This document shows positions 51,181-60,067 of a stretch of 64,000 nucleotides of DNA, one piece after another; position 1 is the first letter of the stretch; each line of letters begins with the position of its first letter. The position numbers were made by a program, and so were the translations under genes. Source of the DNA: Mycolicibacterium sp. CR10 (GTDB lineage: Bacteria; Actinomycetota; Actinomycetes; Mycobacteriales; Mycobacteriaceae); the NCBI RefSeq assembly GCF_005222675.1, contig NZ_STGE01000019.1, positions 434,001 to 498,000 of the forward strand, written 5' to 3'. The notes below the pieces were generated by a model that did no database searches, was not told the origin of the DNA, and worked only from the letters and a program-made list of their open reading frames with translations.

Positions 51181-51214
51181 TAGTGCGCCCGGCCCTGAGG
51201 GCAATGGCTTCCGC

Positions 51215-51880
51215 TCAATCGGAATGCAACGCGTACAACACGCCGCGGCGCACCAGTTCGGACAGCAGGATTCTGGCCATCTGCTCCGAGCGCTGCATAC
51301 ATGCCGCCCGCGCCGCCTCCGGTTCCCGGTTGCGGATCGCGGCCAGTTCGGCTTCGTAGGACGGCAGCAGCGCGTCGTGGTGCTCGAGGTAGCCCGCCCA
51401 GAACGCGGGCGGGATCAAGGTCTGCGACGAGTCGATCGCCGCCTGCAGTCGCGGGCCGGCGTACTCGGCGTTGACGACGCTGCGGAAGCGGCGCGCGTTC
51501 TCGTCGAACTGCCGGGAGTCCTTGCCGCTGCGCATCAGGGTCAGCAGGGTATCGAGTTCGGCGATGATCAACGGGTCCGCGGCGGCGGCCGCGCGCGCCG
51601 AGGCGGTTCCGCTCAGCAGGCCGTAGAGCTCGTGGTGTTCGCGGACCGTGGCCTCGTCGAAGCGCTCGACGTAGGCGCCGCGGTGGTATCGGGTCGACAG
51701 GATGCCGTCGTGCTCGAGCTGGACCACAGCCTCCTGCACCGGCACCCGGCTCAGTCCGAGCTCATGCGCAATCTCGTTGCGGTCCAAGCGATCTCCCGAC
51801 CGGAGTTTTCCGGTCAGGACCATATTGACCACGTGTGAGACCACGAGGTCCTTCTCTTTGACCCCATACTTCTTGGGCAT
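51215..51880 (-). CDS. GntR family transcriptional regulator (FCD domain)
   Basis: 221-residue regulator. The winged helix (about 15-75) has [40 protein letters not shown]. The C-terminal all-helical FCD-like ligand domain (about 85-215) has [16 protein letters not shown]. It corresponds to Rv0043c. Its position just upstream of the ABC importer, on the same strand, suggests it may control uptake of an organic or amino acid. Confidence 0.9.
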   Translation of the reverse strand: MPKKYGVKEKDLVVSHVVNMVLTGKLRSGDRLDRNEIAHELGLSRVPVQEAVVQLEHDGILSTRYHRGAYVERFDEATVREHHELYGLLSGTASARAAAAADPLIIAELDTLLTLMRSGKDSRQFDENARRFRSVVNAEYAGPRLQAAIDSSQTLIPPAFWAGYLEHHDALLPSYEAELAAIRNREPEAARAACMQRSEQMARILLSELVRRGVLYALHSD

Positions 51881-51931
51881 GGCGGCGCAAGTCTCTCACG
51901 ACGCCTGCGTCCTCGGAGCTGTTCGGCCGGT

Positions 51932-52741
51932 TCAGCCGCCGGCCACGCGACGATCCCGCCACCGGCACAGCGCCTCGGCCTGGGTCAGGTCGTAGTCGGG
52001 TCCGTTCACCCCGACCGTGAGCATCCTGACGCCCAGTCCTGCCAGCGCCTCGGCGTCCTCGAGAAGTGCGTCCAGCCCCTTGCCCTTCGCCTCGGCGGCG
52101 TGTTCGATTTCCGCCGGGTCGCGGCCGACGTCGGCGCAGTGGCGCTGCAGGATGGCGTCCTTGCGTGGGTAGTCGTCGCGGCCGGAGAACGAGTGCCAGA
52201 TGTCAGCGTGCTGGGCGACCAGCCGCAGCGTCTTGCGCTCACCGCCGCCGCCGATCAGGATCGGGATGTCACGCACCGGCTGGGGGTTGAGCTTGCCCAT
52301 TCGGGCCTCGATGCGTGGCATCGCCTCGGCCAGGTCGTCCAGCCTGCTGCCCGCCGTGCCGAACTCGTACCCATATTCGTCGTAATCCTTTTGCTTCCAA
52401 CCGGATCCGATTCCGAGGACCAGCCGGCCGTCGGAGATGTGGTCGACGGTGCGCGCCATGTCGGCGAGCAGTTCGGGGTTGCGGTAGGAGTTGCAGGTGA
52501 CCAGGGCGCCGATCTCGATGCGCGACGTCTGCTCGGCCCAGGCGCCCAGCATCGTCCAACATTCGTAGTGCGCACCGTCCGGATCGCCGTACAGCGGGAA
52601 GAAGTGGTCCCAGTTGAAGGCGATGTCGACGCCGATGTCTTCGCACCGGCGCACCGCGTCGCGCAGGTGGCTGTAGTGGGGAGCGTGCTGCGGCTGCAGT
52701 TGCACGCCGATGCGGGTGGGACGGTCGGTGGGGGAGGTCAT
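51932..52741 (-). CDS. LLM-class F420-dependent oxidoreductase
   Basis: 269-residue TIM-barrel enzyme of the luciferase-like family (Rv0044c type). Landmarks are NWDHFFPLYGD, GALVTCNSYRNPELLADMAR-T and VLGIGSGWKQKDYDEYGYEF, typical of coenzyme F420-dependent mycobacterial oxidoreductases. Substrate unknown. ATG start; GntR lies 51 bp downstream. Confidence 0.9.
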   Translation of the reverse strand: MTSPTDRPTRIGVQLQPQHAPHYSHLRDAVRRCEDIGVDIAFNWDHFFPLYGDPDGAHYECWTMLGAWAEQTSRIEIGALVTCNSYRNPELLADMARTVDHISDGRLVLGIGSGWKQKDYDEYGYEFGTAGSRLDDLAEAMPRIEARMGKLNPQPVRDIPILIGGGGERKTLRLVAQHADIWHSFSGRDDYPRKDAILQRHCADVGRDPAEIEHAAEAKGKGLDALLEDAEALAGLGVRMLTVGVNGPDYDLTQAEALCRWRDRRVAGG

Positions 52742-52754
52742 GACTCCACGTTAG

Positions 52755-52795
52755 GCATGGCCGGCCGCCGAGACAGCATGGCCGGCCGCCGAGAC
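52755..52795. repeat. 20-bp direct repeat, two copies
   Basis: GCATGGCCGGCCGCCGAGAC occurs at 52755-52774 and 52776-52795, separated by one base. The second copy runs into the left arm of the long hairpin at 52790-52845. Confidence 0.95.
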
Positions 52796-52845
52796 TGCGG
52801 GGAGATCGCGAATTTCCAAGGATTCGCGATCTCCCCGCAGTCTCG
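52790..52845. terminator. perfect 24-bp hairpin (terminator-like or REP-like)
   Basis: Positions 52790-52813 are the exact reverse complement of 52822-52845, leaving an 8-base loop TTCCAAGG. It lies 17 bp beyond the PhoX stop on the minus strand. It has no U-tract, so it could be a mycobacterial-type terminator or a palindromic repeat element. Length and perfection exceed normal terminators. Confidence 0.7.
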
Positions 52846-52862
52846 ACACATCAGCCACCGCA

Positions 52863-54935
52863 CTACACGCCGATCTGCCCGCCCGACTTCCACACCGCCA
52901 CCACCGACGGCCGCGCCGTGCCGTTGCCGCCCTCGGGCCAGCGTGACTGGGGATCGTCGATGCTGTTCTCGTCATTCTCGCCGGGGTGCTGGACGGACAC
53001 GGTGACGAGGTCGTCGGTCACGATGGGGCCGCAGGTCTCGGCTCCCAGCGGCACGGTCAGGAACTGCTTGGTCTCACCGCGGTTCGGCCCGTCGAGCGCG
53101 ACGGCGAACAGCCCGTCGTTGGAGTCCAGCGCGTTGCCGTCGGTGGAGATCCACAGGTTGCCGTGGCTGTCGAAGGCGAGGTTGTCTGGGCACGAGATTG
53201 GGCTGACCTTCGATTTGTCGAAACCGCCGTAGTAGGTGTCGGCGGCCTCCGGATCGCCGCACACTAGAAGTAGGTCCCAGGTGAAGTCGGTACCCGTGTG
53301 GTTGTCGGTGATCTCGAGCACTTGCCCGCTCTTGTTGTCGTTGCGCGGGTTGGCGGAGTCGGGCCCGGGTTCGCCGGGTGCGCCGCGTTCGTCGTTGTTG
53401 GTCAGGGCGACGTAGACCTTGCCGGTCTTGGGGTTGGCCTCGAAGTCCTCGGGGCGGTCCATCTTCGTGGCGCCGGCCTTGTCCGCCGCCATCCGGGTGA
53501 ACACCGCGGCCTCCTGGGCGGTGATGCCGTCGACCAGCGATTCGCCCTGACCGCCCGGACCGCTGCGCAGCAACGGGATCCAGGTTCCGGTACCGGCGAA
53601 AGACCCTTTCGCGGGCAGCTTTCCGGATCCGTCGATCTCACTGGCGGGGATGTCGCTGGAGAGCTTCGCCACGTACAGCGTGCCCTCGTCGAGCAGCGTC
53701 ATGTTGTGTGCCATCGCGGCCGGGTCGGTGCCTTGCTGCATCTTCTTCGAGGAGATGAACTTGTACATGTAGTCGAAGCGTTCGTCGTCTCCGGTGTAGG
53801 CGACAACGGTGCCGTCGTCGGTGATGTAGATGTTGGCACCCTCGTGCTTGAGCCGTCCCAGCGCCGAATGCTTGATCGGGGTGGAGTTCGGGTCCCACGG
53901 GTTGAGTTCCACGACATATCCGAAACGGTTCGGTTCGTTCGGCGTCTGGGCGAGGTCGAATCGGGGGTCGAACGTCTCCCACTTGAGCTCACTGGGTTCC
54001 ATCGACACGCCGTAGCGGTCCAATCGGTCGGCGTCGACCGGACCTGGCGCGGCGGCGCCGTCGGCGGCACCGAAGTAGTCCTGGAAGTTCTCCTCGCCGG
54101 AGAGGACTGTGCCCCAGGGGGTGACGCCTCCGGCGCAGTTGGCGAAAGTGCCCGCGACGGTGCGGCCGGTCGGGTCGGCGGGAGTCTTGACGAAGTCGCT
54201 GCCGGCGGCCGGACCCGTGAGGGTCATTGGTGAGTCTGCGGTGATGCGCCGGTTGTAGTTGCCCATCAAGGGTTTCAGGCCCTGGGGGGTGCGCTCGACT
54301 TCGACGACGCCCATGCCGATCGCGGCGATCTCGACGTCGAACTGCTCCCGGGTGGGTGCGTCGGCGTTGTAGCCGGCGAACATGAACTGCGGTGAGACGT
54401 ACTCGAAGTTGGTGACGAGCAGGAAGCGGTTCTGGCTGCCGGGGATGGGCAACAAGCCGGCGAAGTCATTGTTGAACCCGAATTGGCCGCGCTGCGCGGC
54501 GCCGGTCTGATTGTTGACGTCGAACTTGGGCGCGTCGGGGAGCACCGGGTCGCCCCAGCTGATCACCACGCCCTGTTCGTAGCCGTCGGCGACGACGACC
54601 GCGTCCTCGCTGTTGGGCGCGACGGAGGCGAAGTTCATGCCCGGCGGAGGTTCGGCCGGAGCGGCGGACGACGAAGTGGATGTGACGGCCGCCTGGTCGG
54701 AGCTCCCGCACGCGGCCAACGCGGATCCGGCGCCGACCGCGAGCACGGCCACGCCGCCGGCATGCAACATCGACCGCCTCGAGACGGCCTTGACGATGTC
54801 GCCGAAGTACTCGTTGTCGCTGCGGTTGGGCACCGGCTTGGAGCACGCGTCGCCGCATTTGTAGACACAGGTGATGTGCTGCCGCTTGGACTTTCCATCG
54901 TGGGAGACAAAGAGATTCAACGGCACAAGCGCCAT
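52863..54935 (-). CDS. phoX: PhoX-family alkaline phosphatase (DUF839), Tat-exported
   Basis: 690-residue protein. After a cytoplasmic lead of about 50 residues comes a Tat signal, VSRRSMLHAGGVAVLAVGAG, ending in a lipobox-like LAAC, so the mature enzyme is probably lipid-anchored outside the membrane. The DUF839 beta-propeller follows, with GGVTPWGTVLSGEENFQDYF, TKMDRPEDFEANPKTGKVYV and CPDNLAFDSHGNLWISTDGN. These give the acidic and Glu ligands that bind Fe/Ca in PhoX. It would release phosphate from organic esters. A separate transcription unit, with a strong hairpin just after it. Confidence 0.88.
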   Translation of the reverse strand: MALVPLNLFVSHDGKSKRQHITCVYKCGDACSKPVPNRSDNEYFGDIVKAVSRRSMLHAGGVAVLAVGAGSALAACGSSDQAAVTSTSSSAAPAEPPPGMNFASVAPNSEDAVVVADGYEQGVVISWGDPVLPDAPKFDVNNQTGAAQRGQFGFNNDFAGLLPIPGSQNRFLLVTNFEYVSPQFMFAGYNADAPTREQFDVEIAAIGMGVVEVERTPQGLKPLMGNYNRRITADSPMTLTGPAAGSDFVKTPADPTGRTVAGTFANCAGGVTPWGTVLSGEENFQDYFGAADGAAAPGPVDADRLDRYGVSMEPSELKWETFDPRFDLAQTPNEPNRFGYVVELNPWDPNSTPIKHSALGRLKHEGANIYITDDGTVVAYTGDDERFDYMYKFISSKKMQQGTDPAAMAHNMTLLDEGTLYVAKLSSDIPASEIDGSGKLPAKGSFAGTGTWIPLLRSGPGGQGESLVDGITAQEAAVFTRMAADKAGATKMDRPEDFEANPKTGKVYVALTNNDERGAPGEPGPDSANPRNDNKSGQVLEITDNHTGTDFTWDLLLVCGDPEAADTYYGGFDKSKVSPISCPDNLAFDSHGNLWISTDGNALDSNDGLFAVALDGPNRGETKQFLTVPLGAETCGPIVTDDLVTVSVQHPGENDENSIDDPQSRWPEGGNGTARPSVVAVWKSGGQIGV

Positions 54936-55153
54936 GGCTTCCGGGTTCCTTCCGACGCGAATGCCGGCCGGGGACTGGCCGGCCGGACCCGCCGAAAACT
55001 ACGGCAGTTCGGCGAGCACGAAGCGACTAATGGGTGAACAACCGGTTGGCTTGGTGGTCCGGGCACCGCCAGGTCCTTCTGAGCAGATTTGCTGTGCACC
55101 CCACCGAGCCAGGTATAGATTGGCCTCTTAAGCACTGACGGGGGTGTCAAAAC

Positions 55154-56935
55154 ATGGCGGTCACACGGCAAGATCAGTCGTCAAGCAGGCCTGATCGGCA
55201 GAACCGGCGCGCAGAGGATTTTGCGGTCAGACGCTGGCTGCAGGTGGGCGTGGCATCGGCCGGCCTGGGCGCGGCGTTGCTCGGCTACTCGCTGATAGGC
55301 CCCCAGGTGGGTATTGCCGCAGCCGACACCACCGCTGAATCCTCGGCATCCTCGGCGCCGTCGCCCGCGAACCCGGACTCGTCGGAGGCGTCCGAAGCCG
55401 ACACTGAAGCCGAGAGCGAGGACGCCGACGCTGAGGAGGCCGAAGCCGAGGACGTCGCCAACACCCAGGCCGAGGACTTCACCGACGCCGACGCCGAGTA
55501 CGACACCCAGGCCGAGGCCGTCACCGACACCGAGGACGTCACCGACGCCGAGGACGTCACCGCCGAGGACGGCGGGGATGCCGCCGCCGCCCCGGGTGAT
55601 ACAGAGCCGTCGGACGCGACGCGGCACAGCACTCGACGCGTCACCGCCGCGTCGGCCCCGCAGCCCGTCACCGAAGCACCGACCGCCGCCGCAGCAGTCA
55701 CGACCGCGCCACCGACGGTGCCATCCACGAGCGAGGCACAGCCGGTTGGTGGCCCGACCGCAGCCGATGTGGACGAAATCTCTTGGGTACGAAGGCTGTT
55801 CTTCAACCAAGCCCCCACGGTGGCGCCAGTTCAGATCACCGGGCACCTCAGCGGACCGGTCACGGGCACGGTGGGCGCGGTCGATCCCGAAGGGGACCGG
55901 CTGGTGTACCTGCTGACCCGGCGGCCCAGGGAAGGGTCACTGCAGCTCAACGCCGATGGCACCTACACCTACGCACCGAACTCGAACTTCGATGGGGTCG
56001 ACACCTTCCGCGTTGTGGCGATCGACACCGGTCTGCATGTCAACCTGCTCAACCCGTTCCGGGGGTTGGGCACTGGCGCAACGGCTTTGATCAATCAGGG
56101 TGCCATCAAGTTCGCGTTCACCTACACCGACGGCGGAACGGGCTGGACTCCAGAACGCCGCCAGGCCCTGCAGGCAGCCGCGGGTGAGCTCGCTGCGTAC
56201 TTCCTGGTGACCTCCCCGGTCACCCTCACCTACGAAGTCGGGCTGGAGGACGAAAGTCTTGCTTCGGCCGGAAGCGATCTCATCAGCGGTTACCAGGGCT
56301 TTCATCGCACGGTGGTGCAGAACAAGCTGCTGTCCGGAATTGATTCGAACGGCGCAGCCGCCGACGGTTACATCGATTGGAACTTCGCCGAATTTCAATG
56401 GGGACTGGGCGACGCGGTGGGACCACAGCAGTACGACTTCGTGTCGACGGCGCTGCACGAGCTTCTGCACTCGTTCGGATTCCTGTCGATGGTGGCTGCG
56501 GCTGGTCAGAACACCGGGCGTTCGTGGACTGCCTTCGACAAGTTCGTCGTGACTGCGGGTGGCGGGAAGCCGATCGACTGGCTCTACCGGTGGGACCGGG
56601 ACAACGACGCGGCGCTGACAGGAGGCGGCGACGGGCTGTTCTTCGGCGGCGCCAACGCGGTCGCCGCGTACGGCGCACTGGTACCGCTTTTCACGCCTGA
56701 TCCGTTCGAGCCCGGCAGCTCTATGAGTCACGTCGACGATGACACATTCACCGGCGCGAACCAGATGTTGATGAACGCCTACAGCGATCAAGGGCTGGGC
56801 ATCAGGGTCCTGAGTCCCGTCGAACTCGGCATCCTCAGGGACCTCGGCTACCAGCTGGTACCCCAATCACCGACCTACGCAATGGCATTGATCGGTCTCG
56901 TCTTCGTCCGGCGCAGGCCGGCGATCAGTCGCTGA
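55154..56935 (+). CDS. secreted HExxH protein with acidic repeat region and cadherin-like domain
   Basis: 593-residue predicted exported protein. An N-terminal basic segment and hydrophobic stretch (WLQVGVASAGLGAALLGYSL) act as signal. A very acidic, low-complexity region (about 60-155) repeats units such as TDTEDVTDAED. A cadherin/VCBS-like beta-domain (about 215-285) has GSLQLNADGTYTYAPNSNFD. A protease-like domain (about 300-580) carries STALHELLHSFGFLS, an HExxH zinc motif lacking the metzincin third His at +10; His in SMSHVDDDTF may replace it. The C-terminus is a short hydrophobic run followed by RRRPAISR. A zinc protease is inferred, not proved. Confidence 0.75.
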   Translation: MAVTRQDQSSSRPDRQNRRAEDFAVRRWLQVGVASAGLGAALLGYSLIGPQVGIAAADTTAESSASSAPSPANPDSSEASEADTEAESEDADAEEAEAEDVANTQAEDFTDADAEYDTQAEAVTDTEDVTDAEDVTAEDGGDAAAAPGDTEPSDATRHSTRRVTAASAPQPVTEAPTAAAAVTTAPPTVPSTSEAQPVGGPTAADVDEISWVRRLFFNQAPTVAPVQITGHLSGPVTGTVGAVDPEGDRLVYLLTRRPREGSLQLNADGTYTYAPNSNFDGVDTFRVVAIDTGLHVNLLNPFRGLGTGATALINQGAIKFAFTYTDGGTGWTPERRQALQAAAGELAAYFLVTSPVTLTYEVGLEDESLASAGSDLISGYQGFHRTVVQNKLLSGIDSNGAAADGYIDWNFAEFQWGLGDAVGPQQYDFVSTALHELLHSFGFLSMVAAAGQNTGRSWTAFDKFVVTAGGGKPIDWLYRWDRDNDAALTGGGDGLFFGGANAVAAYGALVPLFTPDPFEPGSSMSHVDDDTFTGANQMLMNAYSDQGLGIRVLSPVELGILRDLGYQLVPQSPTYAMALIGLVFVRRRPAISR

Positions 56936-57821
56936 GCAGGCCTCGCAACAGGTCGACCAGAACCCGCGGTTGGTCGCTCTGCACGGAGTGCCCCGAGTCG
57001 GCGACGATGTGCACGCCCTGGAAGCCGGGCGCCGTCGCGGCGAATGCCGCCGCGTCGTCGTCGTTGACGAAGAACGAGTGGGCACCGCGAATCAGTGTCG
57101 TGGGAACGGTGAGCTTGGGGACGTCGTCCCAGAGGTTGTCGAAGCCCTCACCCTTGCGGATGGAGTCGTAGCGCCAGGTCCAGGTGCCGTCGTCGAGACG
57201 CTTGGCGTTGTGGAAGACGCCGCGCCGCAACGATTCCCGATCCCGATGCGGCGCCGCGGCGACGGTGACCTCGAGCATCGCGTCAAACGTCGGGAACGTG
57301 CGCTCGCCCTGCACGAGCGCGACGGTGCCCTTCTGCTCGTCGGTCATCTCGGTGTGCCGTTCCGGCGCCGACGGGGTGACGTCGACCATCGCCAGCCGGG
57401 GCACCAGGTCCGGGGCGGCGACCGCCAGCCGCAGCGCGGTCAGTCCGCCCAGCGACATCCCGACGACCAATTCGGCGCCGCCGGCCAGCTCCCGGATCAC
57501 CGGTTCGACAGCGACCGCGTTGAGCTTGGGTCCGTAGTCGCCGTCCTCGCGCCACGCCGAGCGGCCGTGTCCGGGCAGGTCCACCGACAGGGCGGGCACG
57601 CCGAGGCCGATGATCACGGTGTCCCAGGTGTGGGCGTTCTGGCCGCCGCCGTGCAGGAACACCACGCGCGGAGCATCGTCGCCGAACTTCAGTGCACTCA
57701 CGGGGCCGGAGTCGATGCGCGTCACGCTCGGCAGTTCCCCGGTCACACCGGCTTGGCGGGCGTTCTCCTTGAGGAAGATGAACTCGGACAGGCTCGCCAA
57801 CTCGTCATCGCTGTCGTCCAT
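56925..57821 (-). CDS. alpha/beta hydrolase (Rv0045c-like esterase)
   Basis: 298-residue hydrolase. The oxyanion region is VVFLHGGGQNAHTWDTV, the nucleophile elbow is VGMSLGGLTALRLA (Ser), and the catalytic His is in DSGHSVQSDQP. In the M. tuberculosis counterpart esterase activity on short acyl chains is reported. The stop overlaps the end of the HExxH gene by 11 bp. ATG start. Confidence 0.92.
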   Translation of the reverse strand: MDDSDDELASLSEFIFLKENARQAGVTGELPSVTRIDSGPVSALKFGDDAPRVVFLHGGGQNAHTWDTVIIGLGVPALSVDLPGHGRSAWREDGDYGPKLNAVAVEPVIRELAGGAELVVGMSLGGLTALRLAVAAPDLVPRLAMVDVTPSAPERHTEMTDEQKGTVALVQGERTFPTFDAMLEVTVAAAPHRDRESLRRGVFHNAKRLDDGTWTWRYDSIRKGEGFDNLWDDVPKLTVPTTLIRGAHSFFVNDDDAAAFAATAPGFQGVHIVADSGHSVQSDQPRVLVDLLRGLLSD

Positions 57822-57886
57822 GGTCCGACCCTACGCACCGCAGATATTCAGGTGCGGTCTACCTATGGGTGTGCCACCGTCGGTGT

Positions 57887-59086
57887 GTGACGCACGCACC
57901 GACCCCCTTGACGATCCGCACCGCGCACGAAGCGGACTGGCCGGCCATCACGCTGATCGCGGCGACAGGCTTCGGTTCCTGGCGGGCGCCGGAGACCAAC
58001 GAGGTGTGGCGCACCATGATGCCTGCGGACAGCGCCGTCGTCGCGTGCGACGGCACCGACGTCGTCGGCGTCGCGCTGTTCCTCGATCTGCAGCTGACCG
58101 TCCCGGGTGGCGCGGTGCTTCCGATGGCAGGGGTGTCGTTTGTGGCGGTCGCGCCCACGCACCGGCGGCGCGGTGCGCTCAACGGAATGTTCGCCGAAAT
58201 GCACCGCCGCATGGACGCGTATCCGATCGCCGGCTTGGAGGCGAGCGAAGCGGGCATCTACGGACGGTTCGGCTACGGCCCCGCGACCGTGTGGGAGAGC
58301 CTGGCTGTCGACCGGGCGCAGGCGCGCTTCCGGGCCGACGTTCCCGATCCCGGTGGTGTCCGCATCGTCAGACCCGCCGAGCACCGCGAGCAACTCGAGG
58401 ACATCTACGAGCGGTGGCGGCTGCAGACGCCCGGTGGGCTTTACACCCCGCCCCGACTCTGGGACGAAGTGCTCGCCGATCGCGAATCCTCACGACAGGG
58501 CACCCCGCTCTTCTGCTTGCTGCACGCTGACGGCTTTGCGATGTACCGGGTGCACGGCCATGACGAGACGAAGAACGTCGAGATCACGAAATTGGCGGCA
58601 GTGACCCCGCAGGCGCAGATCGCGTTGTGGCGCGTGCTGGTCGGTTTGGATCTGAAGGAGACGATCCGCGTCGACACCCACCCTGGCCACGTGCTGCCGT
58701 ACCTGCTGACCGATCATCGGTTGGTGCGGACCACCGGCGTCGAAGACGGGCTGTGGCTGCGGATGCTCGACATCCCGACCGTATTGGAGGCGCGCAGTTT
58801 CGCGGCCGATCTGTCTGTGGTGCTGGACATCTCGGACGAGATCCTGGGGGGAGGCGGTCGATTCGCGCTCGAGGTGCGCGGTGGACGTGCCCACTGTGTC
58901 CCTACAGACGCTGACGCCGATGTGCACACCGATCTGTCGGTGCTCGGCAGTCTGTACCTGGGAGCGCATCGCGCCTCGGCGTTCGCGTCCGCACAACGGT
59001 TGCGGTGCAACGATTCCGGACTCCCGGCTCGGCTGGATGCGGCGTTCGCCACTGCGGTTCCAGCCGAGCTGGGCTACGGCTTCTAG
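57887..59086 (+). CDS. eis: Eis-like GNAT N-acetyltransferase
   Basis: 399-residue protein homologous over its full length to Eis, a hexameric acetyltransferase that acetylates aminoglycosides and some proteins. The acetyl-CoA loop is FVAVAPTHRRRGALNGM, the active-site stretch ASEAGIYGRFGYGPATVWES includes the catalytic Tyr, and the chain ends in Phe, whose carboxylate acts in catalysis. The C-terminal sterol-carrier-like domain has LGSLYLGAHRASAFASA. GTG at 57887 is chosen by homology. In M. tuberculosis eis is elsewhere, so this may be a paralogue. Aminoglycoside activity is not proved by sequence. Confidence 0.88.
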   Translation: MTHAPTPLTIRTAHEADWPAITLIAATGFGSWRAPETNEVWRTMMPADSAVVACDGTDVVGVALFLDLQLTVPGGAVLPMAGVSFVAVAPTHRRRGALNGMFAEMHRRMDAYPIAGLEASEAGIYGRFGYGPATVWESLAVDRAQARFRADVPDPGGVRIVRPAEHREQLEDIYERWRLQTPGGLYTPPRLWDEVLADRESSRQGTPLFCLLHADGFAMYRVHGHDETKNVEITKLAAVTPQAQIALWRVLVGLDLKETIRVDTHPGHVLPYLLTDHRLVRTTGVEDGLWLRMLDIPTVLEARSFAADLSVVLDISDEILGGGGRFALEVRGGRAHCVPTDADADVHTDLSVLGSLYLGAHRASAFASAQRLRCNDSGLPARLDAAFATAVPAELGYGF

Positions 59087-59107
59087 TCGTGCTTCCTCTG
59101 TCCGGCG

Positions 59108-59464
59108 TCAGCGCTGCGCCGGCGCCGTCCTGATGTCCTCTGCGACCGCTGCCGCGTCCGCAACGCTGATGATCAGCGTGTCGTACTTGCCGTCGTCGAG
59201 GTCGATCCGGACAGCGGTCTGCTGCGCCCGCGCGACGGCGAAGGTACGTCGCCCCGAGGCGCGCCATGTGCCGATCTTGTGACGCGACGGGACGTGTAGT
59301 CCCGGCGCGCGGAATCCCTGCACCTCGTCCAGCGGCCGCTCGACGACGTTGACCTCTGTGACCGAGGACAGGGGCACGCGGAAGCCTCGGTGCAGCGCCA
59401 TCAGCTTTTCGAAGGGTGTCAGCACGATGTCGAGGTACGCGCCGGTGCGCTTGATCTGCGCCAT
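59108..59464 (-). CDS. small PH-like domain protein of unknown function
   Basis: 118-residue soluble protein, mainly beta-strands: AYLDIVLTPFEKLMALHRGF, VPLSSVTEVNVVERP, HKIGTWRASGRRTFAVARA and VRIDLDDGKYDTLIISVADA, ending in a helix. This pattern fits bacterial PH-like domains. It is divergent from the HTH regulator across a 63-bp AT-rich gap, which suggests joint control. GAGAGGAG precedes the ATG. Confidence 0.78.
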   Translation of the reverse strand: MAQIKRTGAYLDIVLTPFEKLMALHRGFRVPLSSVTEVNVVERPLDEVQGFRAPGLHVPSRHKIGTWRASGRRTFAVARAQQTAVRIDLDDGKYDTLIISVADAAAVAEDIRTAPAQR

Positions 59465-59527
59465 GAGAAGCTCCTCTCTTTATTCATTCTCACTATTGAT
59501 AATATAGCAGAAGGCGATACTGGTTCA
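59465..59527. promoter_or_regulatory. AT-rich divergent promoter between the PH-like and HTH genes
   Basis: The 63-bp gap is about twice as AT-rich as its surroundings. It contains TTATTCATTCTCACTATTGA and GATAATATAG, with partial dyad symmetry (ATT...AAT). It probably holds both promoters and the operator of the HTH regulator. Confidence 0.5.
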
Positions 59528-60052
59528 GTGGCGTCAGCCGATCTCCTACTGCATCCCATCCGGTTCCGCGTCGTGCAGGCGTTGCTCGATGGCGGCGAAC
59601 TCACCACGGGGGAGATCCACACGCGACTCGCTGATGTTCCGGTCGCGACCCTCTACCGGCATGTCGCCAAGCTCGCGGACGGCGGGGTGCTCACGGTGGT
59701 CAGCGAGAAGAGGGTCCGCGGGGCCGTCGAACGGCGATACACGCTCGATTTCCCGAACGCGGTCGTGGGCGCTGATGAATCTCGCGCCATGACGATCGAC
59801 GAGCACCGGCAGGCGTTCAGAGTTTTTGTCGCGACTCTGTTGGTGCACTTCGACCGCTACCTGGACGCCCCGGACGTCGATGTGGTGCGCGACGGCGTCT
59901 CGGTCAAGCAGGTCGCGCTGTGGCTGAGCGATGAAGAACTAGAGGAGATGCACAGCGAGCTCGCCGAGTCCATCGGCAACCGGATGGCGAACAAGAGCTC
60001 GCCGGGGCGAACGAGACGAATGCTGACGACGATCCTGATGCCGGATCGTTGA
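59528..60052 (+). CDS. winged-helix (ArsR-like) transcriptional regulator
   Basis: 174-residue regulator. The N-terminal winged helix has LLLHPIRFRVVQALLDGGEL and VPVATLYRHVAKLADGGVLT, followed by the wing VVSEKRVRGAVERRYTLD. A helical C-terminal domain (about 90-165) is likely for dimerisation or ligand. GTG at 59528 is chosen because the domain starts right after; the frame is open upstream into the divergent gene. It probably represses the PH-like gene or itself. Confidence 0.8.
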   Translation: MASADLLLHPIRFRVVQALLDGGELTTGEIHTRLADVPVATLYRHVAKLADGGVLTVVSEKRVRGAVERRYTLDFPNAVVGADESRAMTIDEHRQAFRVFVATLLVHFDRYLDAPDVDVVRDGVSVKQVALWLSDEELEEMHSELAESIGNRMANKSSPGRTRRMLTTILMPDR

Positions 60053-60067
60053 TGTTGGCTTAAACCG

